NCBI GenBank assembly: GCA_958347955.1
Contig: CATVXH010000005.1
Location: 1 to 64,000, forward strand
Source: an uncultured Sutterella sp.
Lineage (GTDB): Bacteria > Pseudomonadota > Gammaproteobacteria > Burkholderiales > Burkholderiaceae_F
DNA: 64,000 nt
Direction: 5' to 3'
How positions within the stretch are numbered: the first letter of the stretch is position 1; every line of letters starts with the position of its first letter. Made by a program: the position numbers and the translations under genes. The notes under the pieces are model-generated. The model did no database searches, was not told the origin of the DNA, and saw nothing but the letters and a program-made list of their open reading frames with translations. Below, in pieces: positions 1 through 7,158 of the stretch.

Positions 1-39
1 TTGGTTGTATTTCCAGTGAAAGTAGGACATTGCCCGGCT
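1..39 (+). rRNA. rrf: 5S ribosomal RNA, 3' end only
   Basis: The first bases match the 3' end of a betaproteobacterial 5S rRNA: the conserved GTGAAAGTAGG stretch at 16-26 is followed by a GC-rich closing strand (TGCCCGGC, 31-38) that would pair with the missing 5' end. A strong terminator begins 8 bases later, as expected for the end of an rrn operon. The 5' part lies outside the window, so helix I pairing cannot be checked here. Confidence 0.72.
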
Positions 40-46
40 CCCCATT

Positions 47-84
47 AAAAAAGCCTCGAAGTTTTATCGCTTCGAGGCTTTTTT
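47..84. terminator. Bidirectional intrinsic terminator after 5S rRNA
   Basis: A 15-bp perfect inverted repeat (47-61 with 70-84) surrounds an 8-base loop, with an A-run on the left and a T-run on the right. It can therefore stop rightward transcription from the rRNA operon and leftward transcription from the acetyltransferase gene, whose stop codon is at 92. Confidence 0.9.
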
Positions 85-91
85 GTCATTT

Positions 92-547
92 TTATCGTTG
101 TTTTTTCATTCGGAAATTTATTAGATAAACCCCATTACGCAAAACTTTTTGTTCTTTAAGGACTTGATAGCCACTTTTCTCGAAGAAACTTTTGGCCGTT
201 ATTGAAGCGTTGGTCGTAATATCCCCTTGAACTTTTTTCTCCAGTGCGTCACATAGTGCTGTTCCGATTCCATGCTTTTGATATTGATAGTGGACGTAAA
301 GTCTGTCTAAATACCCGAATTCATTGATATCGCCGAAACCAACAATTCGATTATTCTCTATCGCAACGAGACTGTAGTGTTGTGATAACGATAAATCCCA
401 TTCTATGAAATTTGTTGAGGATGTTGTCCAAGCCTTGATTTCTAATGGTGTGTAATCTCGAACATTGATATTGGTAACGGTTTGTCTGAACAGCTTGATA
501 ATTTCTTTCAGATCCGAACATTGATAACGTCTTAGATACATCTTCAA
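92..547 (-). CDS. GNAT family N-acetyltransferase
   Basis: This 151-residue protein has the size and layout of a single-domain GCN5-related acetyltransferase, which moves an acetyl group from acetyl-CoA to an amine. The acetyl-CoA-binding loop is visible as QYQKHGIGTAL (about 88-98), preceded by the beta-strand GYLDRLYVH and followed by the typical late segment SFFEKSGYQV (120-129). The substrate cannot be told from sequence. The gene stands alone, divergent from rarA, with an upstream gap of about 70 bases, and shares the terminator at 47-84 with the rRNA operon. Confidence 0.85.
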   Translation of the reverse strand: MKMYLRRYQCSDLKEIIKLFRQTVTNINVRDYTPLEIKAWTTSSTNFIEWDLSLSQHYSLVAIENNRIVGFGDINEFGYLDRLYVHYQYQKHGIGTALCDALEKKVQGDITTNASITAKSFFEKSGYQVLKEQKVLRNGVYLINFRMKKQR

Positions 548-618
548 TCTCCTGTATCGGATCGTATACTATCCTATAATGCCTCGTGTTGTTGGATATA
601 CGCAGTAGTGTTTCAGTT

Positions 619-2019
619 ATGAATGAAGACTTATTTGCCGATTTGATGCCATCGCAACCAAAAATACAGCCCAAGGTTAATAAACGTCATACTGTTAGTG
701 CTCAAATGCAGCCTTTGGCGGAAAGGTTGAGACCAAAAAACTTGGATGAAGTTGTTGGTCAGAAGCATTTGCTAGGCCCCGGTAAACCGTTAAGAGTGGC
801 TTTTGAGGAAGGTCGTCCTCATTCAATGATTTTGTGGGGGCCTCCTGGGGTCGGCAAAACGACTTTAGCTCGTTTAATGGCTAAGGCTTTTCATTTACCT
901 TTTATTGCCATCTCCGCAGTATTGAGCGGAGTAAAGGAAATTCGAGAGGCAGTCGATGAAGCCCAAACCCACATGGATCAAACAGGCGAGTCGACATTAG
1001 TCTTTGTCGATGAGGTCCACCGATTTTCAAAGTCCCAACAAGACGCCTTTTTACCTCATGTTGAAAGCGGTTTGTTTATATTTATCGGTGCTACAACTGA
1101 AAATCCCAGCTTTGAAGTCAACAGCGCTCTCTTATCCCGCTCCGCTACGTATGTGCTCGAAAGTTTAAAGTCTGAAGACTTTGAGCAATTGCTGCCTCGA
1201 GCTATACAAGCAGAAGCACCCGGAGTCTCTTTTTCAAAGGAAGCCAAGGAGATTCTTTTTAATTTGGCCGATGGTGATGCCAGGCGATTTTTAAATGCCG
1301 TCGAACTGTCTTGCCACTTGGCTCAAGATAAAGGTATTCAAGAGGTTGGCCCAGAATTGCTCCGCCAAAGTCTACCGGCCACACTTCGTCGTTTCGATAA
1401 GGGAGGGGAAAATTTTTATGACCTGATCTCTGCCTTACACAAATCCGTGCGAGGCAGTGATCCGGATGCGGCCTTGTATTGGATGACACGAATGATAGTC
1501 GGTGGGTGCGATCCGCTGTACATATGTCGACGGGTTATTCGAATGGCCACAGAGGATATAGGTTTAGCCGATCCCAGGGCCTTAGAGATTGCCCTGAATG
1601 CCGCTCAAGCGTACGAGCGTCTGGGATCGCCGGAAGGGGAATTGGCAATTGCCAATGCGGTGGTCTATTGCGCGATCGCTCCAAAAAGCAATTCCATTGA
1701 AGTCGCCTATAACGCTGTAAAGAGTTTCGTTAAAAAAGACAGTTCCCGCCCTGTCCCGCTTTATCTCAGAAACGCTCCAACAAAATTGATGAGTGAGCTG
1801 GGTTACTCGCACGGTTATCGCTACGCTCATGATGAACCGGATGCCTTTGCGGCCGGCGAGCTGTATTTGCCCGAAGGACTGGAGAAAATGAAGTGGTACT
1901 ACCCGCGTCCGAGGGGGCTAGAGATAAAAATTGCAGAGAAATTGCAGAGATTGAATGAATTAAACCGTCAGGCCTGGGAAAAAGGGACGGGTCGAATTCG
2001 TTCTAAGAAAGAAAAATAG
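619..2019 (+). CDS. rarA: Replication-associated recombination protein A (AAA+ ATPase)
   Basis: RarA (MgsA) is a clamp-loader-like AAA+ ATPase that acts at stalled replication forks. Visible motifs are Walker A GPPGVGKT (74-81), Walker B LVFVDEVH (127-134) and sensor 1 GATTENPSF (157-165); the C-terminal half carries the family's helical oligomerisation region. I chose the ATG at 619 (466 residues) over a GTG at 586 because the extra residues have no family counterpart. Neither start has a strong ribosome-binding site. A TATAAT at 575-580 is a plausible -10 box. rarA followed by serS is a common betaproteobacterial order. Confidence 0.95.
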   Translation: MNEDLFADLMPSQPKIQPKVNKRHTVSAQMQPLAERLRPKNLDEVVGQKHLLGPGKPLRVAFEEGRPHSMILWGPPGVGKTTLARLMAKAFHLPFIAISAVLSGVKEIREAVDEAQTHMDQTGESTLVFVDEVHRFSKSQQDAFLPHVESGLFIFIGATTENPSFEVNSALLSRSATYVLESLKSEDFEQLLPRAIQAEAPGVSFSKEAKEILFNLADGDARRFLNAVELSCHLAQDKGIQEVGPELLRQSLPATLRRFDKGGENFYDLISALHKSVRGSDPDAALYWMTRMIVGGCDPLYICRRVIRMATEDIGLADPRALEIALNAAQAYERLGSPEGELAIANAVVYCAIAPKSNSIEVAYNAVKSFVKKDSSRPVPLYLRNAPTKLMSELGYSHGYRYAHDEPDAFAAGELYLPEGLEKMKWYYPRPRGLEIKIAEKLQRLNELNRQAWEKGTGRIRSKKEK

Positions 2020-2116
2020 CACTCTAAGTTATATAGCCCTTGCATTCGCGCTTTAAACGGGTGAAAATTAGCGGATGTGTTTTTTCAGAGTTCGCTCTGT
2101 TTATTAGGAATTAATA

Positions 2117-3436
2117 ATGCTTGATATCAATTTATTGCGTAAGCAATTGGATGATGTGGTTGCCCGTTTGGCAACGCGTCCGTTTGAATTTCCGGTTAAG
2201 GAATTTAACGCTTTGGAAAATGACCGTAAGGCAATCCAAAAGCAAACAGAAGAACTTCAGGCTTTGCGTAATAGCTTATCAAAGCAAATTGGCGCAGCCC
2301 GTAAGGCTGGCGGTGACGCTGCAGACCTGATGGCTGAAGCTGCGGCGATTCCCGAAAAGCTTTCTCAGCTCGAACAACGTTTGTCTCAAATCCGGGCTGA
2401 TTTGAATGAACTCTTGATGAGTGTGCCTAATTTGCCGCATGAGTCCGTACCTGTGGGCCGAGATGAACGCGATAATCCTGAGGTTCGTCGTTGGGGCACT
2501 CCCAGAACGTTTGATTTCCCGATTAAGGATCATGTTGACATCGGCGCCCCCTTGGGTATGGATTTTGAAACGGCCGCTAAAGAATCCGGTGCCCGTTTCT
2601 GCTTTATGCGCGGTCAAGTTGCGCGGTTGCATCGTGCTTTGGCTCAGTTTATGTTGGATACCCATACTCGCGATCACGGCTATGTTGAATGCTATACCCC
2701 GTATATCGTCAGTGCAGAAACAATGCGTGGTACGGGTCAGTTACCGAAGTTTGAGGAGGACCTTTTCGCCGCCAAGAAAGGTGGTCAAGAAGGTGAGGGC
2801 GAACGCATGTATCTGATCCCGACGGCAGAAGTGTCTTTAACAAACATGGTCAGTGGCAAATTGCTTCGGGCCGATGAACTGCCGATTAAAGTCACAGCTC
2901 ACACTCCCTGCTTCCGTTCTGAAGCCGGATCTTATGGCCGTGATACACGCGGTATGATCCGTCAGCATCAATTCGACAAGGTCGAAATGGTGAGAATTGT
3001 TAATCCCGAAGACAGTTACAAGCACTTAGACGAAATGGTGAACAATGCCGAAACGATTTTGCAACGTTTGGGCTTGCCCTATCGTGTTATCACTTTGTGC
3101 ACGGGTGATATGGGTTTCGGTGCCGCCAAGACTTTTGACTTGGAAGTGTGGCTTCCGGCCCAAAACACGTACCGTGAAATTTCTTCCTGCTCTAACTGCG
3201 AGGCTTTCCAAGCTCGCCGTATGGGAGCCCGTGTTAAAGGCAAGGACGGCAAGATTCAGTACGTGCATACTTTGAATGGTTCCGGTTTGGCTGTTGGCCG
3301 TACTTTGGTTGCAGTGTTGGAAAATTACCAAAATGCTGATGGCAGCGTGACGGTTCCTGAAGTGCTTCGCCCGTACATGGGGGGCGTGGAAGTGTTGCGT
3401 CCTGAAAATCAACCTCTTGGGGATTTTAAGGCCTAA
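2117..3436 (+). CDS. serS: Seryl-tRNA synthetase
   Basis: This cytosolic class II aminoacyl-tRNA synthetase charges tRNA-Ser with serine. The 439-residue length is typical. The N-terminal 110 residues form the Glu/Arg/Ala-rich coiled-coil arm that contacts the long variable arm of tRNA-Ser. Class II motif 2 is visible around 262-290 (TPCFRSEAGSYGRDTRGMIR), and motif 3 around 390 contains GLAVGRTLVAVLENYQ. An AGGAA sits before the ATG. A terminator follows at 3455. A cognate tRNA-Ser gene lies 900 bases downstream. Confidence 0.98.
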   Translation: MLDINLLRKQLDDVVARLATRPFEFPVKEFNALENDRKAIQKQTEELQALRNSLSKQIGAARKAGGDAADLMAEAAAIPEKLSQLEQRLSQIRADLNELLMSVPNLPHESVPVGRDERDNPEVRRWGTPRTFDFPIKDHVDIGAPLGMDFETAAKESGARFCFMRGQVARLHRALAQFMLDTHTRDHGYVECYTPYIVSAETMRGTGQLPKFEEDLFAAKKGGQEGEGERMYLIPTAEVSLTNMVSGKLLRADELPIKVTAHTPCFRSEAGSYGRDTRGMIRQHQFDKVEMVRIVNPEDSYKHLDEMVNNAETILQRLGLPYRVITLCTGDMGFGAAKTFDLEVWLPAQNTYREISSCSNCEAFQARRMGARVKGKDGKIQYVHTLNGSGLAVGRTLVAVLENYQNADGSVTVPEVLRPYMGGVEVLRPENQPLGDFKA

Positions 3437-3454
3437 AACACAGTAGAAATAAAG

Positions 3455-3487
3455 AAAGCGGAATTCCTTCTGGAATTCCGCTTTTTT
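3455..3487 (+). terminator. Intrinsic terminator of serS
   Basis: A 13-bp stem (3455-3467 with 3472-3484) with a 4-base loop is followed by a run of T up to 3487. It lies 18 bases after the serS stop codon. The A-run on the left side suggests some activity for the convergent gene ending at 3535 as well. Confidence 0.9.
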
Positions 3488-3534
3488 ATCGGGGCATTAA
3501 TCAAACCGACCCCGATTGATCATCAGGCCAATAA

Positions 3535-4089
3535 TTATTTGGCTACTTTTTTAGCTGTAGTCTTTTTAGCTACGGTCTTCTTGGCTGCAGGTTTGGCGGC
3601 AGCTTTTTTCGCCGGAGCCTTCGCTTCAGCTTTCTTTGCTACAGTTTTCGCGGCGGCTTTCTTAGCCGGGGCTTTCTTTTCTTCGGCCTTTACTTCTGCC
3701 TTCTTGGCAGCGGGCTTGGCGGCAGCCTTTTTTGCCGGAGCCTTTTCTTCAGTTTTCTTGGCTACAGTCTTTGCGGCAGCTTTTTTCGCCGGGGCCTTCT
3801 TTTCAGTCTTTGTTTCAGCCTTCTTGGCTGCAGCCTTCTTAGCGGCGGGCTTCTTAGCCGGGGCTTTTTCAACCGGTTCTTCGGTCTTCAGCACTTCATC
3901 GTCCATGTAGGAGTGCAAAACATCGGACTCTTTCAGCATTTCGAAAGAGGCATTCATCATTTCCATGACCTTAGAAGCAGGCAAGCTGTTATGATGACCG
4001 TCAGCCAAAGTGTCGTGAAGTTCCTTGGTGATCACACCAAGGCGATGGTGGGCTTTTTTGTTGCGTTCGAGAATTTCTTTAAGATCCAT
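3535..4089 (-). CDS. Histone H1-like Lys/Ala/Pro-rich protein
   Basis: This 184-residue protein has two parts. Residues 1-70 form a compact, mostly acidic and helical segment without a domain I can name. Residues 73-184 are a low-complexity tail built from repeats of KAPAKKAAAK, interrupted by TVAKK and by short acidic spacers such as EVKAEEKK. Similar AKPAA-type tails occur in eukaryotic histone H1, in AlgP-like proteins and in betaproteobacterial nucleoid proteins, where they bind DNA nonspecifically. DNA compaction is therefore an inference from composition. A good GGAGT site precedes the ATG. It is a single-gene unit convergent with serS. Confidence 0.8.
   Translation of the reverse strand: MDLKEILERNKKAHHRLGVITKELHDTLADGHHNSLPASKVMEMMNASFEMLKESDVLHSYMDDEVLKTEEPVEKAPAKKPAAKKAAAKKAETKTEKKAPAKKAAAKTVAKKTEEKAPAKKAAAKPAAKKAEVKAEEKKAPAKKAAAKTVAKKAEAKAPAKKAAAKPAAKKTVAKKTTAKKVAK
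3538..3873 (-). repeat. Degenerate tandem repeat encoding the KAPAKKAAAK tail
   Basis: The 3' two-thirds of the H1-like gene consist of imperfect repeated units encoding Lys/Ala/Pro blocks of about 10-20 residues. On the plus strand these read as repeated GCCGG, GCAGC and TTTTTTCGCC modules. Such arrays often vary in copy number between strains through slippage. The repeats are coding and in frame, with no unique spacers. Confidence 0.75.
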
Positions 4090-4370
4090 TTTGATATAAC
4101 TCCTACAAAAATAGTGTTACAGATAAGTTCAGGATAGACCTTTACCTATAATGTTATTGCAAAAGTAAAAGAAAATTTGAGTAACCTCAAAAGAATCTTT
4201 CAACTTTGAGTGTTTACCCTCGATATTTGACGATTCTTTTTTATAAACGTTGCTTAGCTGCAACAGATATTTTCATTGATCAATCAAGGTTATTTTGAAG
4301 TTGTCCTTGATGACGGCGGGATCAGAAAAGCAAAAATAATCTTGTTCTGATAAAATCGTCTGCTCACCGC

Positions 4371-4461
4371 GGAGAGATGGCAGAGTGGTCGAATGCGCCG
4401 GACTCGAAATCCGGTATACGGCTCGTTCGTATCGAGGGTTCGAATCCCTCTCTCTCCGCCA
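4371..4461 (+). tRNA. serU: tRNA-Ser (anticodon CGA)
   Basis: The acceptor stem pairs GGAGAGA (4371-4377) with TCTCTCC (4451-4457), followed by G and an encoded CCA. The anticodon stem is CCGGA/TCCGG around the loop CTCGAAA, giving anticodon CGA at 4405-4407, which reads UCG. The long variable arm between 4415 and 4434 is the class II feature expected for tRNA-Ser. The T arm contains GGTTCGAATCC. Confidence 0.97.
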
Positions 4462-4830
4462 TTTCATATGCGATACACCCAAGACATCTGATAGTCAAAT
4501 CCTAGATAAATCCCTTATTTTTCAGATCTTGCGATCAATTTTTAAAAACGATTGGCGACACATCCTAGACAATTTGAGACGTTATAAAGAGATCAAAGTG
4601 TATGGCTAAATTTATGGCTGAACATTTTGGTGGCGAAAATTGACAAGAAATTCCTTTCCAAATTACCCGAGGCGTTATTGAGAATTGAGAGGATCGCATT
4701 TACTGTCGGACAATAAATTACTAATCGGTTTTGACGATATGATCAAAATGGATCAATGAGTGAATCAGCGCTTGGGTTCAAGAGGGTTTTGTATCAAAGC
4801 TAACCAAAAGCTTATAAAAAGTTTGCTAAG
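4462..4830. other. Intergenic stretch without recognisable gene
   Basis: About 370 AT-rich bases lie between tRNA-Ser and the rimP promoter region. I see no reading frame with a plausible start and family, no clear repeat copying the tRNA 3' end (so no attachment-site duplication), and no insertion-sequence ends. Short open frames here overlap the tRNA or lack ribosome-binding sites. Confidence 0.5.
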
Positions 4831-4833
4831 TGA

Positions 4834-4861
4834 TTGATTTTTTATAGTCGATCTGTATAAT
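4834..4861 (+). promoter_or_regulatory. Candidate sigma-70 promoter for the rimP-nusA-infB operon
   Basis: TTGATT (4834-4839) and a perfect TATAAT (4856-4861) are separated by 16 bases, which would start transcription near 4868. The resulting RNA would carry a leader of about 190 bases before rimP, containing two terminator-like hairpins. The boxes are seen in the sequence; their use is inferred. Confidence 0.6.
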
Positions 4862-4880
4862 CACCGAGGAAGATAAAAAG

Positions 4881-4913
4881 AATAAAGGCACTTTTAAAAG
4901 TGCCTTTATTATT
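4881..4913 (+). terminator. Perfect 30-bp palindrome resembling a terminator in the rimP leader
   Basis: Bases 4881-4910 form a perfect palindrome (AATAAAGGCACTTTT and its complement) followed by an AT-rich stretch. It starts only about 13 bases after the predicted transcription start. It could be an early terminator of the rimP transcript or the end of readthrough from tRNA-Ser. It is strand-symmetric. Confidence 0.65.
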
Positions 4914-4926
4914 TATCGGTCGTCGT

Positions 4927-5028
4927 GCATGAAGATCTGACATCAGTAAATGAAATTCATGCGAAACCTCAGCATCGGGTCAGCCTGTGACTGAGGGGAT
5001 GGATGGGCCTTAGAGCCCATCTTTTTTT
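4927..5028 (+). promoter_or_regulatory. Structured rimP leader ending in an intrinsic terminator
   Basis: Three hairpins follow one another. Stem 1 pairs GCATGAA (4927-4933) with TTCATGC (4956-4962). Stem 2 pairs CCTCAG (4967-4972) with CTGAGG (4991-4996), with further GTCA/TGAC pairing inside. Stem 3 pairs GATGGGC (5002-5008) with GCCCATC (5015-5021) and is followed by seven T. A terminator 30 bases before the rimP start codon implies attenuation of the operon. An attenuated rimP leader has been described in other proteobacteria; equivalence here is inferred. Confidence 0.6.
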
Positions 5029-5059
5029 GGAAATTCTCCGCAGGAAATAAAAAATAACA

Positions 5060-5632
5060 ATGACGGAAAAATCGACAGATTTACAGACACTGGTGGAGCA
5101 GACTGTTGAGGGGCTGGGGTTCGAGTTCATTGATCTCGAGCACCTTCCGCGCGGTCTGTTGCGGGTGACGATGGATAGCCCGGAAGGCGTTGGCGTGGAT
5201 GACTGCGAACGTGTGAGTAATCAATTGACGTATTTGTTTACCGTGGAAAATATTGATTACGAGCGCTTAGAAGTTTCTTCCCCGGGAGTTGAGCGCCCGC
5301 TGAAACGAGTGAAGGATTGGGAGCGTTTCATTGGCAAACTCGTGCATGTGGAATTGTTTGCTCCGCTGATGGCCGAGGGGTTCCCGGAAGCCGGCCGTCG
5401 CAAGCTTGACGGTCGCATTCAGGGTGTTAGGACTGAGAATTCTCAAACGACGATTGATTTTTTGTTTACGGATGAAAAACCGGCCAGGACGCCGGCACAG
5501 GCCGCTCGGGAAAGAATTGCCCAAAAACGAGGAAAGAAGCCTGCCGCCGTTGAACCTGTTGCCGTGAGTTTTACGATTGACCAGGTTGATCGTGCCCATT
5601 TGATTGCAGAATTAAATTTCAAAGGAAACTAA
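5060..5632 (+). CDS. rimP: Ribosome maturation factor RimP
   Basis: RimP helps assemble the 30S subunit. The N-terminal domain begins LVEQTVEGLGFEFIDLE, and the central motif YERLEVSSPGVERPL (about 70-85) is diagnostic. At 190 residues it is longer than the E. coli protein (about 150); the extra length is a Pro/Ala/Lys-rich insertion between roughly 135 and 170 before the C-terminal strand, as seen in other betaproteobacteria. It is the first gene of the operon, and the stop codon is 2 bases before nusA. AGGAA lies somewhat far (about 13 bases) from the ATG. Confidence 0.96.
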   Translation: MTEKSTDLQTLVEQTVEGLGFEFIDLEHLPRGLLRVTMDSPEGVGVDDCERVSNQLTYLFTVENIDYERLEVSSPGVERPLKRVKDWERFIGKLVHVELFAPLMAEGFPEAGRRKLDGRIQGVRTENSQTTIDFLFTDEKPARTPAQAARERIAQKRGKKPAAVEPVAVSFTIDQVDRAHLIAELNFKGN

Positions 5633-5634
5633 AA

Positions 5635-7122
5635 ATGAACCGCGAAATGCTTGAAATGGTTGAAGTTTTGGCACAAGAGAAGAATGTGCCTCGTGAGGTC
5701 GTCTTCGGTGTGCTCGAAACGGCCCTCGCTTCCGCAGTAAAGAAGGCAAACTTCGCCGGCGATGATGCCGACATTGAAGTTCATGTCGATCGTGACACGG
5801 GAGACTACCGCGCCTGGCGTCGTTGGCTCATTGTGGCTGATGATCAAGGATTGCAGGAACCTGATCGTCAGGAAATGTACTCTGACATTCATGACGAGTA
5901 TCCGGAATTAAATGTTGGCGACTACATCCGTGAGGAGGTTCAAAACATTAATAGCTCCGGTCGCCGCTTCGCTCAAGACGCCAAACAAGTGATTCTGCAG
6001 CGTTTGCGTGATGCCGAGCGTGAACAAATGCTTGTTGAGTTTTTGGCTCGCGATGAGAAGGTTGTTTCCGGTTTGGTGAAACGTATGGATAAAGGCGATG
6101 CCATCGTTGAAATCGGAAAGATTGAAGCGCGTTTGCCCCGCTCTGAAATGCTTCCTAAAGAATCGTTCCGTCCGGGTGATCGTGTGCGCGCTTATGTGGC
6201 TCGAATCGATCGCGCTTGTAAAGGACAGCAGATTTTCCTGTCTCGCACCAGCCCTGAATTCATTAAGGAGTTGTTTGCGCTTCAGGTGCCCGAAATTGAA
6301 GAAGGTTTGCTCGAGATCAAGAGCGCTGCGCGTGATCCCGGCAGCCGTGCCAAGATCGCTGTGCAAGCTAAGGATGCGCGATTGGATCCTGTTGGTACAT
6401 GCATTGGCGTGCGCGGTACTCGTGTCAACGCGGTTTCTAATGAATTGGGTGGCGAGCGCGTTGATATCGTGGTTTGGGATGATGAGCCGGCTCAATTTGT
6501 GGTTAGCGCTTTGGAGCCCGCTAAAGTTTCCGGTGTGGTGATGTTGGAAGACACCCATACGATGGAAGTGGTGGTTGACGAGGAAAACTTGGCGATTGCC
6601 ATTGGCCGCGCCGGTCAAAATGTACGCTTGGCCTCTGAATTAACCGGTTGGAAGATTGACATCATGACCGACGATGAAGCCAATGCGAAGCGTGATGAGG
6701 AAACGAGCAAGATTCGCGCTGAGTTTGTCGAAAAGCTGGAAGTCGGTGAGGACGTGGCCGATATTTTGATCGAAAACGGTTTCTCTTCGATTGAAGAAGT
6801 GGCTTATGTTCCCGAGTCTGAGTTGCTTGAGATTGAAGCATTCGATGAAGACACGGTCAAAGTTTTGCGTGAACGTGCCCGCAATAAGTGCCTCATGCAA
6901 GATTTGGAAAGAGAAGAAAATTTGCGTCAAGCTGAACCCGAGATGGTGGCCCTTGACGGTATGGATAACGACTTGGTTAACGTGCTGGTTTCTCACGGTG
7001 TCAAAACCCGCGATGAATTGGCCGAATTAGCCGTAGACGAGCTGGTGGAAATGAGTGGAATTGATTCCGAAAGAGCCTCTAAGTTAATCATGGCGGCTCG
7101 TGCCCACTGGTTCAACAACTAA
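5635..7122 (+). CDS. nusA: Transcription termination/antitermination protein NusA
   Basis: NusA binds RNA polymerase and nascent RNA and modulates pausing, termination and antitermination. Its length, 495 residues, equals that of E. coli NusA. Domain order is an N-terminal polymerase-binding domain (1-125), S1 (about 130-200, including KVVSGLVKRMDKGDAIVEIG), KH1 and KH2 (about 230-345, with GVRGTRVNAVSNELGGERVD and AIGRAGQNVRLASELTGW), and two C-terminal acidic repeats (about 365-490). A ribosome-binding site AAAGGAA precedes it, and infB begins 36 bases later. Confidence 0.98.
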   Translation: MNREMLEMVEVLAQEKNVPREVVFGVLETALASAVKKANFAGDDADIEVHVDRDTGDYRAWRRWLIVADDQGLQEPDRQEMYSDIHDEYPELNVGDYIREEVQNINSSGRRFAQDAKQVILQRLRDAEREQMLVEFLARDEKVVSGLVKRMDKGDAIVEIGKIEARLPRSEMLPKESFRPGDRVRAYVARIDRACKGQQIFLSRTSPEFIKELFALQVPEIEEGLLEIKSAARDPGSRAKIAVQAKDARLDPVGTCIGVRGTRVNAVSNELGGERVDIVVWDDEPAQFVVSALEPAKVSGVVMLEDTHTMEVVVDEENLAIAIGRAGQNVRLASELTGWKIDIMTDDEANAKRDEETSKIRAEFVEKLEVGEDVADILIENGFSSIEEVAYVPESELLEIEAFDEDTVKVLRERARNKCLMQDLEREENLRQAEPEMVALDGMDNDLVNVLVSHGVKTRDELAELAVDELVEMSGIDSERASKLIMAARAHWFNN

Positions 7123-7158
7123 AACGTGCTTTGATCAAGAAGTGCGAAAGGAGAGAAT

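Noticed and set aside
3538..3873. Possible CRISPR-like repeats
   Set aside because: The repeats are coding, in frame, of variable length and have no unique spacers or cas genes nearby.
3539..3910. Ala/Phe-rich 123-codon plus-strand frame opposite the H1-like gene
   Set aside because: It is the antisense shadow of the Lys/Ala repeat tail; the composition follows from the repeats.
4385..4609. 74-codon plus-strand frame overlapping tRNA-Ser
   Set aside because: It runs through the tRNA, has no ribosome-binding site and its sequence matches no family.
4371..4830. Integration site at tRNA-Ser
   Set aside because: There is no duplicated tRNA end, integrase or phage gene on either side.
5908..6618. 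236-codon minus-strand frame opposite nusA
   Set aside because: It is antisense to a certain gene and lacks any family motif.
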